A stretch of DNA of 42,277 nt from Bacteroides muris (ex Afrizal et al. 2022) (GTDB lineage Bacteria; Bacteroidota; Bacteroidia; Bacteroidales; Bacteroidaceae), in assembly GCF_004793475.1 (NCBI RefSeq), contig NZ_SRYZ01000032.1, positions 1 to 42,277 on the forward strand, read 5' to 3'. The notes beneath the pieces are model-generated. The model had not been told where the DNA came from, searched no databases, and was given only the letters and a program-made list of their open reading frames with translations. The translations under genes were made by a program, and so were the position numbers. Shown here in pieces: positions 25,545 through 34,800 of this stretch (the stretch's first letter is position 1; each line of letters begins with the position of its first letter).

Positions 25545-26660
25545 ATGGCAGATAACAACAATACACTACTCGAAAAACTGGAGGGCCTCGTAGCCCGCTT
25601 CGAGGAGGTATCGACTTTGATTACGGACCCGGCAGTGATTGCCGACCAGAAACGTTACGTCAAGCTCACCAAAGAGTACAAGGAACTGGGCGACCTGATG
25701 AATGCCCGCAAAGAATACATGCAAGTGTTGAGCGGCATCGAAGAAGCCAAAGAAATCATTGCCAACGAAACAGACCAGGAGATGCGCGAAATGGCACGCG
25801 AAGAGCTGGATGCCTGCCAGACCCGCCAACCGGAACTGGAAGAACAGATAAAGCTGCTCCTCGTTCCCGCCGACCCGCAGGACGGACGCAACGCCATTCT
25901 GGAGATACGTGGCGGTACGGGCGGCGATGAAGCCGCCATCTTTGCAGGCGACCTCTTCCGCATGTACACCAAATTCTGTGAAGCCAAAGGCTGGAAGCTG
26001 GAAATATCCAGCGCCAACGAAGGTGCAGCCGGCGGTTTCAAGGAAATAGCATGCTCCGTGACGGGCGACAACGTATACGGCACGCTGAAATATGAATCGG
26101 GCGTACACCGCGTGCAGCGTGTGCCTGCCACCGAAACACAAGGACGCGTACACACCTCTGCCGCCTCCGTAGCCGTGCTTCCCGAAGCCGAAGAGTTCGA
26201 TGTAGTCATCAACGAAGGCGAAATCAAGTGGGACACCTTCCGAAGCGGCGGTGCAGGCGGTCAGAACGTGAACAAGGTGGAATCCGGCGTGCGTCTGCGC
26301 TACAACTGGAAGAACCCCAACACGGGCGTAGTCGAAGAAATCCTCATCGAGTGTACCGAGACGCGCGACCAGCCCAAGAACAAGGAACGCGCCCTCTCGC
26401 GCCTGCGTACCTTCATCTACGACAAGGAACACCAGAAGTACATCGACGACATTGCCAGCAAACGCAAGACAATGGTCAGCACCGGCGACCGCTCTGCCAA
26501 GATACGTACCTACAATTATCCGCAAGGACGTATCACAGACCATCGCATCAACTACACCATTTATAATCTCTCCGCTTTTATGGATGGAGACATCCAGGAC
26601 TGCATCGACCACCTCATCGTAGCGGAAAATGCAGAAAGACTGAAGGAAAGCGAATTGTGA
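25545..26660 (+). CDS. prfA: Peptide chain release factor 1
   Basis: RF1 recognises UAA and UAG and triggers peptide release. The 371-residue protein has the GGQ motif (SGGAGGQNVNKVESGVRL, about residues 230-247) and the codon-recognition region RVPATETQGRVHTSAASVAVLPE, where PAT marks RF1 rather than RF2. It has no frameshift site. It lies between the small membrane protein and pyrF. Confidence 0.95.
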   Translation: MADNNNTLLEKLEGLVARFEEVSTLITDPAVIADQKRYVKLTKEYKELGDLMNARKEYMQVLSGIEEAKEIIANETDQEMREMAREELDACQTRQPELEEQIKLLLVPADPQDGRNAILEIRGGTGGDEAAIFAGDLFRMYTKFCEAKGWKLEISSANEGAAGGFKEIACSVTGDNVYGTLKYESGVHRVQRVPATETQGRVHTSAASVAVLPEAEEFDVVINEGEIKWDTFRSGGAGGQNVNKVESGVRLRYNWKNPNTGVVEEILIECTETRDQPKNKERALSRLRTFIYDKEHQKYIDDIASKRKTMVSTGDRSAKIRTYNYPQGRITDHRINYTIYNLSAFMDGDIQDCIDHLIVAENAERLKESEL

Positions 26661-26672
26661 CAAGGTGGCAAA

Positions 26673-26688
26673 GTGATAAAGTGACAAG
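26673..26688. repeat. GTGATAAAGTGACAAG word in the prfA-pyrF junction
   Basis: The 16-bp word lies in a longer degenerate series (GTGACAAGG, GTGATAAA, GTGACAAGG, GTGACGAG) filling about 45 bp after the prfA stop. Related words are found at 17282-17321 and 18081-18105. Confidence 0.6.
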
Positions 26689-26755
26689 GTTATAGAGTGA
26701 CGAGATGATAGTTCATTAACCAAGCAATCCCAATCATTAAATCGTAAATATAAAG

Positions 26756-27580
26756 ATGAACAAACAAGAATTATTTGAAAACATAAAGCGCAAGAAATCA
26801 TTTCTTTGCGTAGGCCTTGATACCGACATCAAGAAAATCCCCGAACATCTGCTGAAAGAAGAAGATCCTATCTTCGCTTTCAACAAAGCTATCATCGACG
26901 CAACGGCCGACCTCTGCATCGCCTACAAGCCCAACCTTGCTTTTTACGAAAGCATGGGCGTGAAAGGCTGGATAGCTTTCGAGAAGACCGTGAACTACAT
27001 CAAGCAGAACTATCCCGACCAATTCATCATCGCCGACGCCAAACGCGGAGACATCGGAAACACCTCTGCCATGTATGCACGCACGTTCTTCGAAGAGCTG
27101 GATATAGATTCCGTAACCGTTGCCCCCTATATGGGCGAAGACAGCGTTACGCCGTTCCTCACCTATGAGGGCAAATGGGTAATTCTGCTTGCACTGACCA
27201 GCAACAAAGGCTCGCACGACTTCCAACTGACGGAAGACCCGCAAGGCGAACGCCTCTTCGAGAAGGTGCTCCGCAAATCACAGGAGTGGGCTAGCGACGA
27301 ACAGATGATGTATGTGGTAGGCGCCACCCAGGGCCGTGCCTTCGAGGATATCCGCAAGATTGTGCCCGAACACTTCCTGCTTGTCCCCGGCGTAGGTGCC
27401 CAAGGCGGTTCGCTGGAAGAAGTCTGCAAGTATGGCATGACGAAGACTTGCGGACTGATTGTCAACTCCAGCCGCGGCATCATCTATGTGGACAAGACGG
27501 AAAATTTCGCTGCTGCCAGTCGCAAGGCTGCCCAAGAAGTGCAGGCACAGATGGAAGAACAATTGAAAGCAATCTTGTAA
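26756..27580 (+). CDS. pyrF: Orotidine 5'-phosphate decarboxylase (type 2)
   Basis: PyrF forms UMP from OMP in pyrimidine synthesis. The 274-residue protein has [29 protein letters not shown] and the catalytic [23 protein letters not shown] (D-x-K-RGDI), all typical of the longer type 2 enzymes. The leader carries the AATCGTAAAT word just before the ATG. It lies between prfA and a small cysteine-bearing protein that starts 9 bp downstream. Confidence 0.94.
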   Translation: MNKQELFENIKRKKSFLCVGLDTDIKKIPEHLLKEEDPIFAFNKAIIDATADLCIAYKPNLAFYESMGVKGWIAFEKTVNYIKQNYPDQFIIADAKRGDIGNTSAMYARTFFEELDIDSVTVAPYMGEDSVTPFLTYEGKWVILLALTSNKGSHDFQLTEDPQGERLFEKVLRKSQEWASDEQMMYVVGATQGRAFEDIRKIVPEHFLLVPGVGAQGGSLEEVCKYGMTKTCGLIVNSSRGIIYVDKTENFAAASRKAAQEVQAQMEEQLKAIL

Positions 27581-27589
27581 GAATATGCC

Positions 27590-28048
27590 ATGATACTCCT
27601 GCAAGACATACCACAATATTATGCATACTGCTTTGCGGGCAAAGACCTTTGCCCCAAAGCAGCCACCTGCCTGCGAGCCATTGCAGCGCAAACCCTCGCG
27701 GAAAGCGAGGAAGAAGGGAAGAATATACTGTACTGCATAAATCCCGTTTATGTGCAGCGTCTTTCGCCTGCCGACAGTTGCCGGTATTACCGCAACAATA
27801 AACCCGTGCGCTATGCCAAGGGTATGACCCAGCTCTTCGAAGACCTCCCCTTAAAGCAATCACGCGTGGTCCGCCTACGGGTAATGCAATGCTTTTCGTG
27901 CGAAAGCTATTTCTACCAAAGCCGCAAAGGAGAGCGGCTCATTACTCCTGACGAACAAGAAGCCATTCGCCGTGTATTCCGTGCGTCAGGCGTGACAAGC
28001 GAACCTAAGTTCGATGGCTTTCAGTACAGTTTGGCGTGGGAAGGATAG
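27590..28048 (+). CDS. Small uncharacterised protein (DUF6078-like)
   Basis: The 152-residue protein is probably cytoplasmic. It has cysteines at CFAGKDLCPKAATC, ILYCINP and MQCFSCESYFYQSRKGER, and a basic R/K-rich middle. By recollection it resembles DUF6078, found in Bacteroidales without known function; this could not be checked. It starts 9 bp after pyrF and is probably the last gene of that transcript. The cysteine spacing is compatible with metal binding, but that is inference. Confidence 0.65.
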   Translation: MILLQDIPQYYAYCFAGKDLCPKAATCLRAIAAQTLAESEEEGKNILYCINPVYVQRLSPADSCRYYRNNKPVRYAKGMTQLFEDLPLKQSRVVRLRVMQCFSCESYFYQSRKGERLITPDEQEAIRRVFRASGVTSEPKFDGFQYSLAWEG

Positions 28049-28100
28049 ATATAACTATTCTATCAATCAGCATCTTACGGATTTATTTATTTTTATCTCC

Positions 28101-28188
28101 AACAAAGTGACACTTTATTCCCAATAAAGCGCCACTTCAACAGCAATAAAGCGTTACTTTAACAGCAATAAAGTGGCGCTCTGGCAGA
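28101..28188. repeat. 22-bp degenerate tandem repeat, four units
   Basis: Units begin at 28101, 28123, 28145 and 28167. Each starts AACAAAG or AATAAAG and contains a small dyad such as AAAGTGACACTTT or AAAGCGTTACTTT. Units share the AATAAAG core and diverge more than those at 8941, but have the same 22-bp period. The array fills the gap between convergent genes, in which I see no gene. Confidence 0.75.
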
Positions 28189-28286
28189 GATAAGACAAAA
28201 CTCGATTGTCACTGAAGCAACAGCATACGGAAAAGAAGATACAGACAAGACAGTTCTCATCCACCAGTTGATGAGCAGCGTCTGTC

Positions 28287-29342
28287 TTACTGCATGAAAT
28301 TAGCAATCAGGAAACTGCAAGCGTCCTCAAGTTCCGAAAGTTCTTCTTTGCGAGACAGACGGATGCCGCACCGGTCGCAGAAATCTTTCAAGAGCGATTC
28401 CGTTCTGCCATCCTCCACCTCAATCATATCCGGTTTGTTGTCCAAGCGGCACAAGTTATCGACAAGTTCAACAAGCATCTGCCGAGGCGCCTCTTCTCCA
28501 TCCTCCATACAGAAGACGGGGAACAGCCCATCTTCTCCGGCATCCAGGCAAAGCAATACAGACGGCAGGAAAGGTATTCCATCTGCTGATTCATCCACGG
28601 GTGCAGGCATGTGGATGAGCTTCATCTGCAATGTGCCGGAAGTACGGAGTTTCTTCACCCTTCTTATAAGTATATCATTGGTAAACTCCGGTGCCGGCCA
28701 TTCGTCGGGCAGGAGAGCAGGGAGCTCTATCATCCCCCAGTCGTAAGTCCCCTCAGCGTTTGGAACAAGGTAAGGCACCGGTTTTCCTCCCTCCATCGTA
28801 GGGTAATCTCCTTTTTCGTCAAAGCCCAGTTCAGTCAGACTCCGGCACGCCAACTCTCCCGCAACGGCAATCGCCGCACGGAGTGCTTCGACAATATCGG
28901 CGGCATCTTTCTCGCAAGTAATGCCCAAGGGCACTTTGAAAGGCAGATGCCGGGTAAAGTCAGGCCACCCTTTGGGACGGCGCACCTTCAGCCCATGGGC
29001 ATTGACATAGTCGCGGATTATCTTCTTCGTCTTATTCTGCACGGCAGATGCCTGTATGAAGTCACAATTGATGCAGTCAAAAGTCGCTGCCATCTCAAGC
29101 ATATCCACTTCAGAAAACCGCATACTGCCGAAACCGAGACTCTTCAAATAAGAAGCGAACCCTTTCTGTCCCCTATAGAAGCCCAAGGCTAAATGTTCGC
29201 CTCCATTCCCCATCACGCAACAATAACCTGTCTCTCCATCAGAAAGGCGGAATGCAAACACATCACTGTCCGTCAATATATTCCACAGTTCCGTATCGCG
29301 GTATTGAAATGCCACCGCAAGCATATCATCTGTCAATATCAT
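28287..29342 (-). CDS. DUF7309/DUF6930-like protein
   Basis: The 351-residue cytoplasmic protein carries LWNILTDSDVFAFRLSDGETGYCCVMGNGGEHLALGFYRG near the N-terminus and GWPDFTRHLPFKVPLGITCEKDAADIVEALRAAIAVAGEL in the middle. This matches my memory of the DUF7309 plus DUF6930 arrangement, whose function is unknown. The C-terminus contains VDNLCRLDNKPDMIEVEDG. The start is placed at ATG 29342, because the -7 box TAGCTTTG lies at 29366-29373 and a longer frame would run through it. The assignment is tentative. Confidence 0.65.
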   Translation of the reverse strand: MILTDDMLAVAFQYRDTELWNILTDSDVFAFRLSDGETGYCCVMGNGGEHLALGFYRGQKGFASYLKSLGFGSMRFSEVDMLEMAATFDCINCDFIQASAVQNKTKKIIRDYVNAHGLKVRRPKGWPDFTRHLPFKVPLGITCEKDAADIVEALRAAIAVAGELACRSLTELGFDEKGDYPTMEGGKPVPYLVPNAEGTYDWGMIELPALLPDEWPAPEFTNDILIRRVKKLRTSGTLQMKLIHMPAPVDESADGIPFLPSVLLCLDAGEDGLFPVFCMEDGEEAPRQMLVELVDNLCRLDNKPDMIEVEDGRTESLLKDFCDRCGIRLSRKEELSELEDACSFLIANFMQ

Positions 29343-29365
29343 ACTACATCTATTTTTATCAGATG

Positions 29366-29373
29366 CAAAGCTA
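29366..29373 (-). promoter_or_regulatory. Bacteroides -7 element for the DUF7309-like gene
   Basis: The minus strand reads TAGCTTTG, matching TAnnTTTG, 23 bp before the ATG at 29342. Confidence 0.6.
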
Positions 29374-29418
29374 CGACTTATTTCGAACAAACATGCTTCC
29401 TTATCTATTTAATTATAA

Positions 29419-29742
29419 AAAACTGTCATCCATAGCGAAGCAAAGCACCTACTTTTCCAAAACAAGTTTGTTATCTATCAAACCCAAGACGGGAAGACTT
29501 CTATTGATGTGAAATTGGAGCAGGACACGGTGTGGCTTACACAGGCGCAAATGAGCGAATTGTTTCAGATTTCATCTTCGACAGCGAAGAACATGTACAA
29601 CAAGGCAGATGACAGTATTGACATCCTCTACAACGACGGCAGCACCAAGAATATTGCCGAAGCATCGGACATGCTCAACATTTCTCTTCTGTCTAAGAAA
29701 GTAAAAAAGTACGACTTATGCTACCAACGTTTGCATAGATAA
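29419..29742 (+). pseudogene. Chimeric remnant: RhuM-like N-terminus joined to an HD-protein-like C-terminus
   Basis: The open frame starts after a stop at 29416 with no convincing start codon. From about 29473 it reads IYQTQDGKTSIDVKLE then DTVWLTQAQMSELFQ, which is the N-terminal signature of RhuM/virulence-type proteins that normally run to about 300 residues. The resemblance ends near 29575. The rest, IDILYNDGSTKNIAEASDML then NISLLSKKVKKYDLCYQR, resembles the C-terminus of the HD-domain protein that in my recollection often precedes lpxD in Bacteroides. I interpret the segment as a deletion scar. 29743-29826 shows no clear promoter. Confidence 0.6.
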
Positions 29743-29826
29743 GTATAAAATATTCACCTTAGAATAAGGAAATATAAAAAAAAAGTCCGTTATTTGCGTT
29801 TTGAAACCATCTAACAAGAATAAGAC

Positions 29827-30867
29827 ATGGAGTTCTCTGCTAAACAAATTGCAACATTTATCCAAGGAGAAATTGTTGGAGACGAGAATGCTACCGTTCA
29901 TACCTTTGCGAAAATCGAAGAGGGAATACCGGGAGCCATATCCTTCCTATCCAACCCCAAATACACCCCCTATATATACGAAACCCAATCAAGCATTATT
30001 CTGGTAAACAAGGACTTTGTTCCGGAACAAGAAGTAAAAGCTACCTTGATTAAAGTGGACAATGCGTATGAAAGTCTTGCCAAATTGCTGAATCTTTATG
30101 AGCAAAGTAAGCCAAAGCGGGTGGGAATTGACTCTCTGGCCTTTGTTGCCGAGACAGCTAGAATAGGCAAGGATGTTTACATTGCGCCTTTTGCTTGTAT
30201 TGGCGAATATGCAGAAGTGGGAGACAATACGGTCATTCATCCTCACGTCACGATTGGCAACGGTGCCAAAGTGGGCAATGACTGTATTATTTACGCTAAC
30301 TCAACCATCTATCACGATTGCCGGGTAGGAAATCACTGCATCCTGCACTCCGGTTGCGTTATCGGTGCAGATGGCTTCGGCTTCGCCCCCACTTCCGAGG
30401 GTTATGAAAAAATCCCGCAAATAGGTATAACCATCTTGGAAGACCATGTGGAAATCGGTGCCAACACGTGTGTGGACCGCGCTACTATGGGAGCTACCAT
30501 CGTACATAGCGGCGTGAAACTGGATAATTTAATCCAGGTGGCACACAATGATGAAATAGGCTCCCACACCGTAATGGCTGCGCAAGTAGGTGTAGCAGGT
30601 TCTACCAAGATAGGAGAATGGTGCATGTTCGGCGGGCAAGTAGGCATTGCAGGCCATATCCATATAGGCAATAAAGTGAACCTTGGCGCACAGTCCGGTG
30701 TTCCCAGTAGCCTAAAGGACGGTAGCCAGCTTATCGGCACCCCTCCTATGGAGCTGAAACAATATTTCAAGGCATCCATCGCACAAAGAAGTTTGCCGGA
30801 AATGCAAGTGGAACTGCGCCAGCTCCGCAAAGAATTGAATGAACTTAAACAACAATTAAATAAGTAA
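29827..30867 (+). CDS. lpxD: UDP-3-O-acylglucosamine N-acyltransferase
   Basis: LpxD adds the second acyl chain to UDP-3-O-acyl-glucosamine in lipid A synthesis. The 346-residue protein has an N-terminal uridine-binding domain (about 1-100), then a left-handed beta helix of hexapeptide repeats ([27 protein letters not shown]...). The GADGFGFAP segment and [14 protein letters not shown] catalytic histidine region follow, with a C-terminal helix rich in Leu, Gln and Lys. The lpxC/fabZ gene starts 3 bp after its stop. Confidence 0.96.
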   Translation: MEFSAKQIATFIQGEIVGDENATVHTFAKIEEGIPGAISFLSNPKYTPYIYETQSSIILVNKDFVPEQEVKATLIKVDNAYESLAKLLNLYEQSKPKRVGIDSLAFVAETARIGKDVYIAPFACIGEYAEVGDNTVIHPHVTIGNGAKVGNDCIIYANSTIYHDCRVGNHCILHSGCVIGADGFGFAPTSEGYEKIPQIGITILEDHVEIGANTCVDRATMGATIVHSGVKLDNLIQVAHNDEIGSHTVMAAQVGVAGSTKIGEWCMFGGQVGIAGHIHIGNKVNLGAQSGVPSSLKDGSQLIGTPPMELKQYFKASIAQRSLPEMQVELRQLRKELNELKQQLNK

Positions 30868-30870
30868 CCA

Positions 30871-32256
30871 ATGTTAAAACAAAAGACTCTAAAAGATAGC
30901 TTTTCGCTCAGCGGAAAAGGTCTTCATACGGGACTTGACCTAACCGTTACTTTCAATCCTGCTCCGGATAATCATGGATACAAAATCCAACGTGTCGACC
31001 TAGAAGGACAACCTACCTTCGATGCCGTTGCAGACAATGTAATCGAAACTACCCGTGGTACCGTACTCTCCAAAAACGGAGTAAAGGTGAGCACAGTGGA
31101 GCATGGTATGGCAGCCCTCTATGCATTGGGAATCGACAACTGCCTGATACAGGTAAACGGACCGGAATTTCCCATTCTGGACGGAAGCGCCCAATATTAT
31201 GTCAACGAAATAGAGCGCGTAGGCACTGTAGAACAAAATGCCGTAAAAGATTTCTATATCATCAAGTCCAAAATTGAATTCCGTGACGAAACCACCGGCT
31301 CTTCCATCATCGTGTTGCCGGACGAGAACTTCAGCTTGAATGTACTGGTATCGTACGACTCCAACATCCTCCCCAACCAGTTTGCAACATTGGAGGACAT
31401 GACAAAATTCAAGGATGAAATCGCAGCAAGCCGTACTTTCGTGTTTGTGCGCGAAATTGAGCCATTGCTGCAGGCCGGTCTTATCAAGGGCGGCGACCTT
31501 GACAATGCGATTGTTATTTACGAACGCGAAATGTCTCAGGAGAACTATGACAAACTGGCCGATGTGATGGGAGTTCCTCACATGGACGCCAAACAATTGG
31601 GATATATCAACCACAAACCTTTGGTGTGGCCCAATGAATGCGCCCGTCACAAGTTGCTCGATGTCATCGGCGACCTGGCTTTGATAGGCAAGCCCATCAA
31701 GGGCCGCATCATCGCTACCCGCCCGGGACACACTATCAACAACAAGTTCGCCCGCCAGATGCGCAAGGAAATCCGCCTGCACGAAATCCAGGCTCCTGCC
31801 TACGACTGCAACCGCGAACCGATTATGGATGTAAACCGCATCCGCGAACTTCTGCCTCACCGTTACCCGATGCAATTGGTGGACAAAGTAATAGAAATAG
31901 GTGCCAACTACATTGTAGGTATCAAGAACGCAACTTCCAACGAGCCTTTCTTCCAGGGACACTTCCCGCAGGAACCCGTAATGCCCGGTGTGTTGCAGAT
32001 AGAGGCAATGGCGCAGACGGGAGGTCTGCTTGTACTGAATTCGGTGGATGAACCGGAACGCTACTCTACCTACTTCATGAAGATTGACGGTGTGAAGTTC
32101 CGCCAAAAAGTGGTACCGGGAGATACGCTCATCTTCCGTGTAGAGCTGATGGCTCCCATACGCCGCGGCATTTCTACCATGAAAGGTTATGTGTTCGTAG
32201 GCGAGAAAGTGGTCTGCGAAGCGGAGTTTATGGCACAAATAGTTAAGAACAAATAA
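30871..32256 (+). CDS. lpxC-fabZ: Bifunctional UDP-3-O-acyl-GlcNAc deacetylase / 3-hydroxyacyl-ACP dehydratase
   Basis: This natural fusion, common in Bacteroidota, joins the committed lipid A step to a fatty acid dehydratase. The LpxC domain (about 1-305) has zinc ligands H78 (STVEHGMAAL), H260 and D264 (HKLLDVIGDLALIG) and the catalytic H287 (RPGHTINN). The FabZ domain (about 320-461) has LPHRYPMQLVDKV, then H364 in GHFPQEPVMPGVLQIEAMAQ with E378. All key residues are present. It lies 3 bp after lpxD and 130 bp before lpxA. Confidence 0.97.
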   Translation: MLKQKTLKDSFSLSGKGLHTGLDLTVTFNPAPDNHGYKIQRVDLEGQPTFDAVADNVIETTRGTVLSKNGVKVSTVEHGMAALYALGIDNCLIQVNGPEFPILDGSAQYYVNEIERVGTVEQNAVKDFYIIKSKIEFRDETTGSSIIVLPDENFSLNVLVSYDSNILPNQFATLEDMTKFKDEIAASRTFVFVREIEPLLQAGLIKGGDLDNAIVIYEREMSQENYDKLADVMGVPHMDAKQLGYINHKPLVWPNECARHKLLDVIGDLALIGKPIKGRIIATRPGHTINNKFARQMRKEIRLHEIQAPAYDCNREPIMDVNRIRELLPHRYPMQLVDKVIEIGANYIVGIKNATSNEPFFQGHFPQEPVMPGVLQIEAMAQTGGLLVLNSVDEPERYSTYFMKIDGVKFRQKVVPGDTLIFRVELMAPIRRGISTMKGYVFVGEKVVCEAEFMAQIVKNK

Positions 32257-32386
32257 ATAGATTTACGATTAGACGATTTACGTTTTACGATTCATATTAC
32301 CCATAAGAATTATCACTTTCAGGTAAAATCGTATATACTGTAAATCGCAAATAACCTCAATCGTAAATTGCTAAACCGTAAATAAT
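32257..32386. repeat. Degenerate inverted repeat of TTTACGAT / ATCGTAAA words before lpxA
   Basis: The left half repeats GATTTACGAT-like words (GATTTACGATTAGACGATTT, TTTTACGATT). The right half carries the complement (AATCGTAAAT at 32359-32368, ACCGTAAAT). The 130-bp gap can fold into a long imperfect hairpin. No terminator or -7 box is seen, so lpxA is probably still in the lpx transcript. Confidence 0.55.
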
Positions 32387-33163
32387 ATGATAAGTCCCTT
32401 AGCGTATATTCATCCCGAAGCCAAAATCGGGGAGAACGTAGAGATTGCTCCTTTTGTTTTCATTGACAAGAATGTGGTAATCGGTGATAACAACAAGATT
32501 ATGGCAAACGCCAACATTCTGTACGGTGCACGCATCGGCAATGGAAACACCATTTTCCCGGGAGCCGTTATCGGTGCCATTCCCCAGGATTTAAAATTCA
32601 GAGGGGAAGAAAGCACTGCTGAAATCGGAGACAACAATATCATACGTGAAAACGTAACTATCAACCGCGGCACAGCTGCCAAAGGCAGAACCATCGTCGG
32701 CAACAACAACCTCCTGATGGAAAGCGTACACGTGGCCCACGATGCCCTGATAGGCAACGGCTGTATCATTGGCAACTCTACAAAAATGGCGGGTGAAATT
32801 GTCATCGACGATTATTCCATCATCAGTGCCAATGTACTGATGCACCAATTCTGCCATGTAGGCGGTTACGGTATGATACAAGGCGGTTGCCGTTTCAGCA
32901 AGGACATCCCACCGTACATCATTGCCGGACGCGAGCCTATCTGCTATGCGGGAATCAATGTGGTAGGGTTACGCCGCCGTGGATTCTCCAACGAGACCAT
33001 CGAGAAAATCCACGATGCCTATCGCATCATCTATCAAGGCGGTCTGAACAATACGGATGCCTTGAAGAAAATCGAGGATGAAATGGAAATGACACCGGAA
33101 ATAAGTTATATCGTAAACTTTATACGTGAATCAGCCCGCGGCATTATCCCCGCAGGGAAATAA
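32387..33163 (+). CDS. lpxA: UDP-N-acetylglucosamine acyltransferase
   Basis: LpxA attaches the first 3-hydroxyacyl chain to UDP-GlcNAc. The 258-residue protein is a left-handed beta helix of hexapeptide repeats (IHPEAKIGENVEIAPFVFID onward) with the catalytic histidine in MESVHVAHDALIG. The C-terminal helical domain begins at VVGLRRRGFSNETI, which is typical of LpxA. The length is normal. It follows lpxC/fabZ, and the next gene starts 56 bp downstream. Confidence 0.96.
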   Translation: MISPLAYIHPEAKIGENVEIAPFVFIDKNVVIGDNNKIMANANILYGARIGNGNTIFPGAVIGAIPQDLKFRGEESTAEIGDNNIIRENVTINRGTAAKGRTIVGNNNLLMESVHVAHDALIGNGCIIGNSTKMAGEIVIDDYSIISANVLMHQFCHVGGYGMIQGGCRFSKDIPPYIIAGREPICYAGINVVGLRRRGFSNETIEKIHDAYRIIYQGGLNNTDALKKIEDEMEMTPEISYIVNFIRESARGIIPAGK

Positions 33164-33219
33164 AAAGACGTATGATTTACACAAAATCAGAAGTCAGAAA
33201 TCATAAATTATAATTCATC

Positions 33220-33774
33220 ATGATCTACAGATTTACAATCATCTCTGACGAAGTGGACGATTTTATCAGAGAAATACAGATAGACCCGGAAGCTACCTTT
33301 TATGACTTCCATGAAGCAATCCTAAAGTCGGCCGGCTACGCCAACGACCAGATGACCTCTTTCTTCATTTGCGATGATGACTGGGAGAAAGAAAAGGAAA
33401 TTACGCTGGAAGAAATGGACGACAATCCGGAAATGGACAGTTGGGTAATGAAAGAGACCCAACTGAGTGAACTGGTTGAAGACGAGAAACAGAAACTTCT
33501 CTATGTATTCGATTATATGACTGAACGTTGCTTCTTCATCGAGCTTTCTGAAATCATTACCGGAAAAGAAATGAAAGGCGCCAAATGCACCAAGAAGGCG
33601 GGTGAAGCTCCCAAGCAGACCGTTGACTTTGAAGAGATGGCAGCTGCCGGCGGTTCTCTGGATTTAGACGAAAACTTTTACGGCGACCAGGACTTCGATA
33701 TGGAAGATTTCGACAAAGAGGGCTTCGGCGGTTTGGACGAAGCCGGAAGCTCTTTTGAAGAAGAGAAATATTAA
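33220..33774 (+). CDS. Plasmid pRiA4b ORF-3-like protein
   Basis: The 184-residue protein contains the pRiA4b ORF-3 fold (also annotated as IS1096 passenger TnpR-like): IYRFTIISDEVDDFIREIQI, ATFYDFHEAILKSAGYANDQMTSFF, and KLLYVFDYMTERCFFIELSE. A long acidic tail follows (about 140-184, rich in Asp, Glu and Gly). The molecular function is unknown. Despite the database name, no recombinase motif or insertion sequence ends are present. It lies between lpxA and miaA. Confidence 0.82.
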   Translation: MIYRFTIISDEVDDFIREIQIDPEATFYDFHEAILKSAGYANDQMTSFFICDDDWEKEKEITLEEMDDNPEMDSWVMKETQLSELVEDEKQKLLYVFDYMTERCFFIELSEIITGKEMKGAKCTKKAGEAPKQTVDFEEMAAAGGSLDLDENFYGDQDFDMEDFDKEGFGGLDEAGSSFEEEKY

Positions 33775-33800
33775 ACAGACATACCATACAGATTTCTTTT

Positions 33801-33870
33801 AAGCGCGGATTACACGGAAACGCACGGCTATTATTGAATATTCCCCGTGTAATCCGCGTAATCCGCGCTT
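33801..33870. repeat. Inverted repeat of GGATTACACGG-type words before miaA
   Basis: CGCGGATTACACGG (33804-33817) pairs exactly with 33845-33858. AAGCGCGGATTAC (33801-33813) pairs with the overlapping 33858-33870, so the left arm has two possible right partners. A related ACGGATTACAC word occurs in the leader at 6519-6529. Confidence 0.7.
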
Positions 33871-33885
33871 AACGTTTTTATCCGC

Positions 33886-34770
33886 ATGCACACTTTAATT
33901 GTACTTATCGGTCCCACCGGAGTAGGCAAAACAGAGCTAAGCCTCCGATTGGCAGAACATTTCCATACTTGTATCGTCTCAGCCGATTCGAGACAACTCT
34001 ACGCAGATATAAAGATAGGCACAGCTGCCCCTACACCGGAGCAACTGAAACGGGTACAGCACTACTTCGTCGGCACCCTGAAGCTGACAGACTATTACAG
34101 TGCCGCCCAATACGAAGCGGAAGTGATGAGGCTGCTGGAAAGCTTGTTTACAAAGCATGACACCGTACTGCTGACCGGAGGCTCAATGATGTATGTAGAT
34201 GCAGTCTGTAAAGGAATTGACGACATTCCGACCGTAGATGCCGATACACGCCGGCTCATGCTGCACAAATACGAAACAGAAGGTCTGGAAAGACTTTGTG
34301 CGGAACTTAAGCTGCTGGACCCGGAATATTACAAAATAGTAGATTTGAAAAATCCCAAACGTGTAGTCCATGCGTTGGAAATCTGCTACATGACGGGAAA
34401 GACCTACTCTTCCTTCCGCACCCGGCAAAAGAAGGAACGTCCCTTCCGTATTATCAAAATAGGATTGACTCGTGACCGGGAAGAGCTTTATGAACGCATC
34501 AACTGCCGGGTAGACCAAATGGTGGAAGACGGCTTGGTGGAAGAAGCGCGCACGGTCTATCCGTATAAAAGTCTAAATTCCCTGAATACAGTAGGCTACA
34601 AAGAAATATTCAAGTATCTGGACGGCGAATGGACATTACCCTTTGCCATCGAAAAGATAAAGCAGAACTCACGCATCTATTCCCGTAAGCAAATGACCTG
34701 GTTCAAACGGGACGAGGAAATCCGCTGGTTCCACCCGGAGCAGGAAACGGAAATACTGAAAATCCTCTGA
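33886..34770 (+). CDS. miaA: tRNA dimethylallyltransferase
   Basis: MiaA adds the dimethylallyl group to A37 of tRNAs reading UNN codons. The 294-residue protein begins with the P-loop [19 protein letters not shown], followed by [18 protein letters not shown] and [18 protein letters not shown]. The C-terminal region contains the swinging domain and [40 protein letters not shown]. All hallmark motifs are present. It is convergent with the TlpA-like gene. Confidence 0.96.
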   Translation: MHTLIVLIGPTGVGKTELSLRLAEHFHTCIVSADSRQLYADIKIGTAAPTPEQLKRVQHYFVGTLKLTDYYSAAQYEAEVMRLLESLFTKHDTVLLTGGSMMYVDAVCKGIDDIPTVDADTRRLMLHKYETEGLERLCAELKLLDPEYYKIVDLKNPKRVVHALEICYMTGKTYSSFRTRQKKERPFRIIKIGLTRDREELYERINCRVDQMVEDGLVEEARTVYPYKSLNSLNTVGYKEIFKYLDGEWTLPFAIEKIKQNSRIYSRKQMTWFKRDEEIRWFHPEQETEILKIL

Positions 34771-34800
34771 AATCCTTATCCCCTATTCATCAAGAAAGAA

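Noticed and set aside
28101..28188. Possible CRISPR array
   Set aside because: Tandem 22-bp units without spacers.
29801..30007. 68-codon plus-strand frame overlapping the start of lpxD
   Set aside because: Out-of-frame shadow of lpxD.
33220..33774. Mobile element, because of the database name IS1096 passenger / plasmid ORF-3
   Set aside because: No transposase, terminal repeats or recombinase motif; the gene lies in a housekeeping lpx-miaA context.
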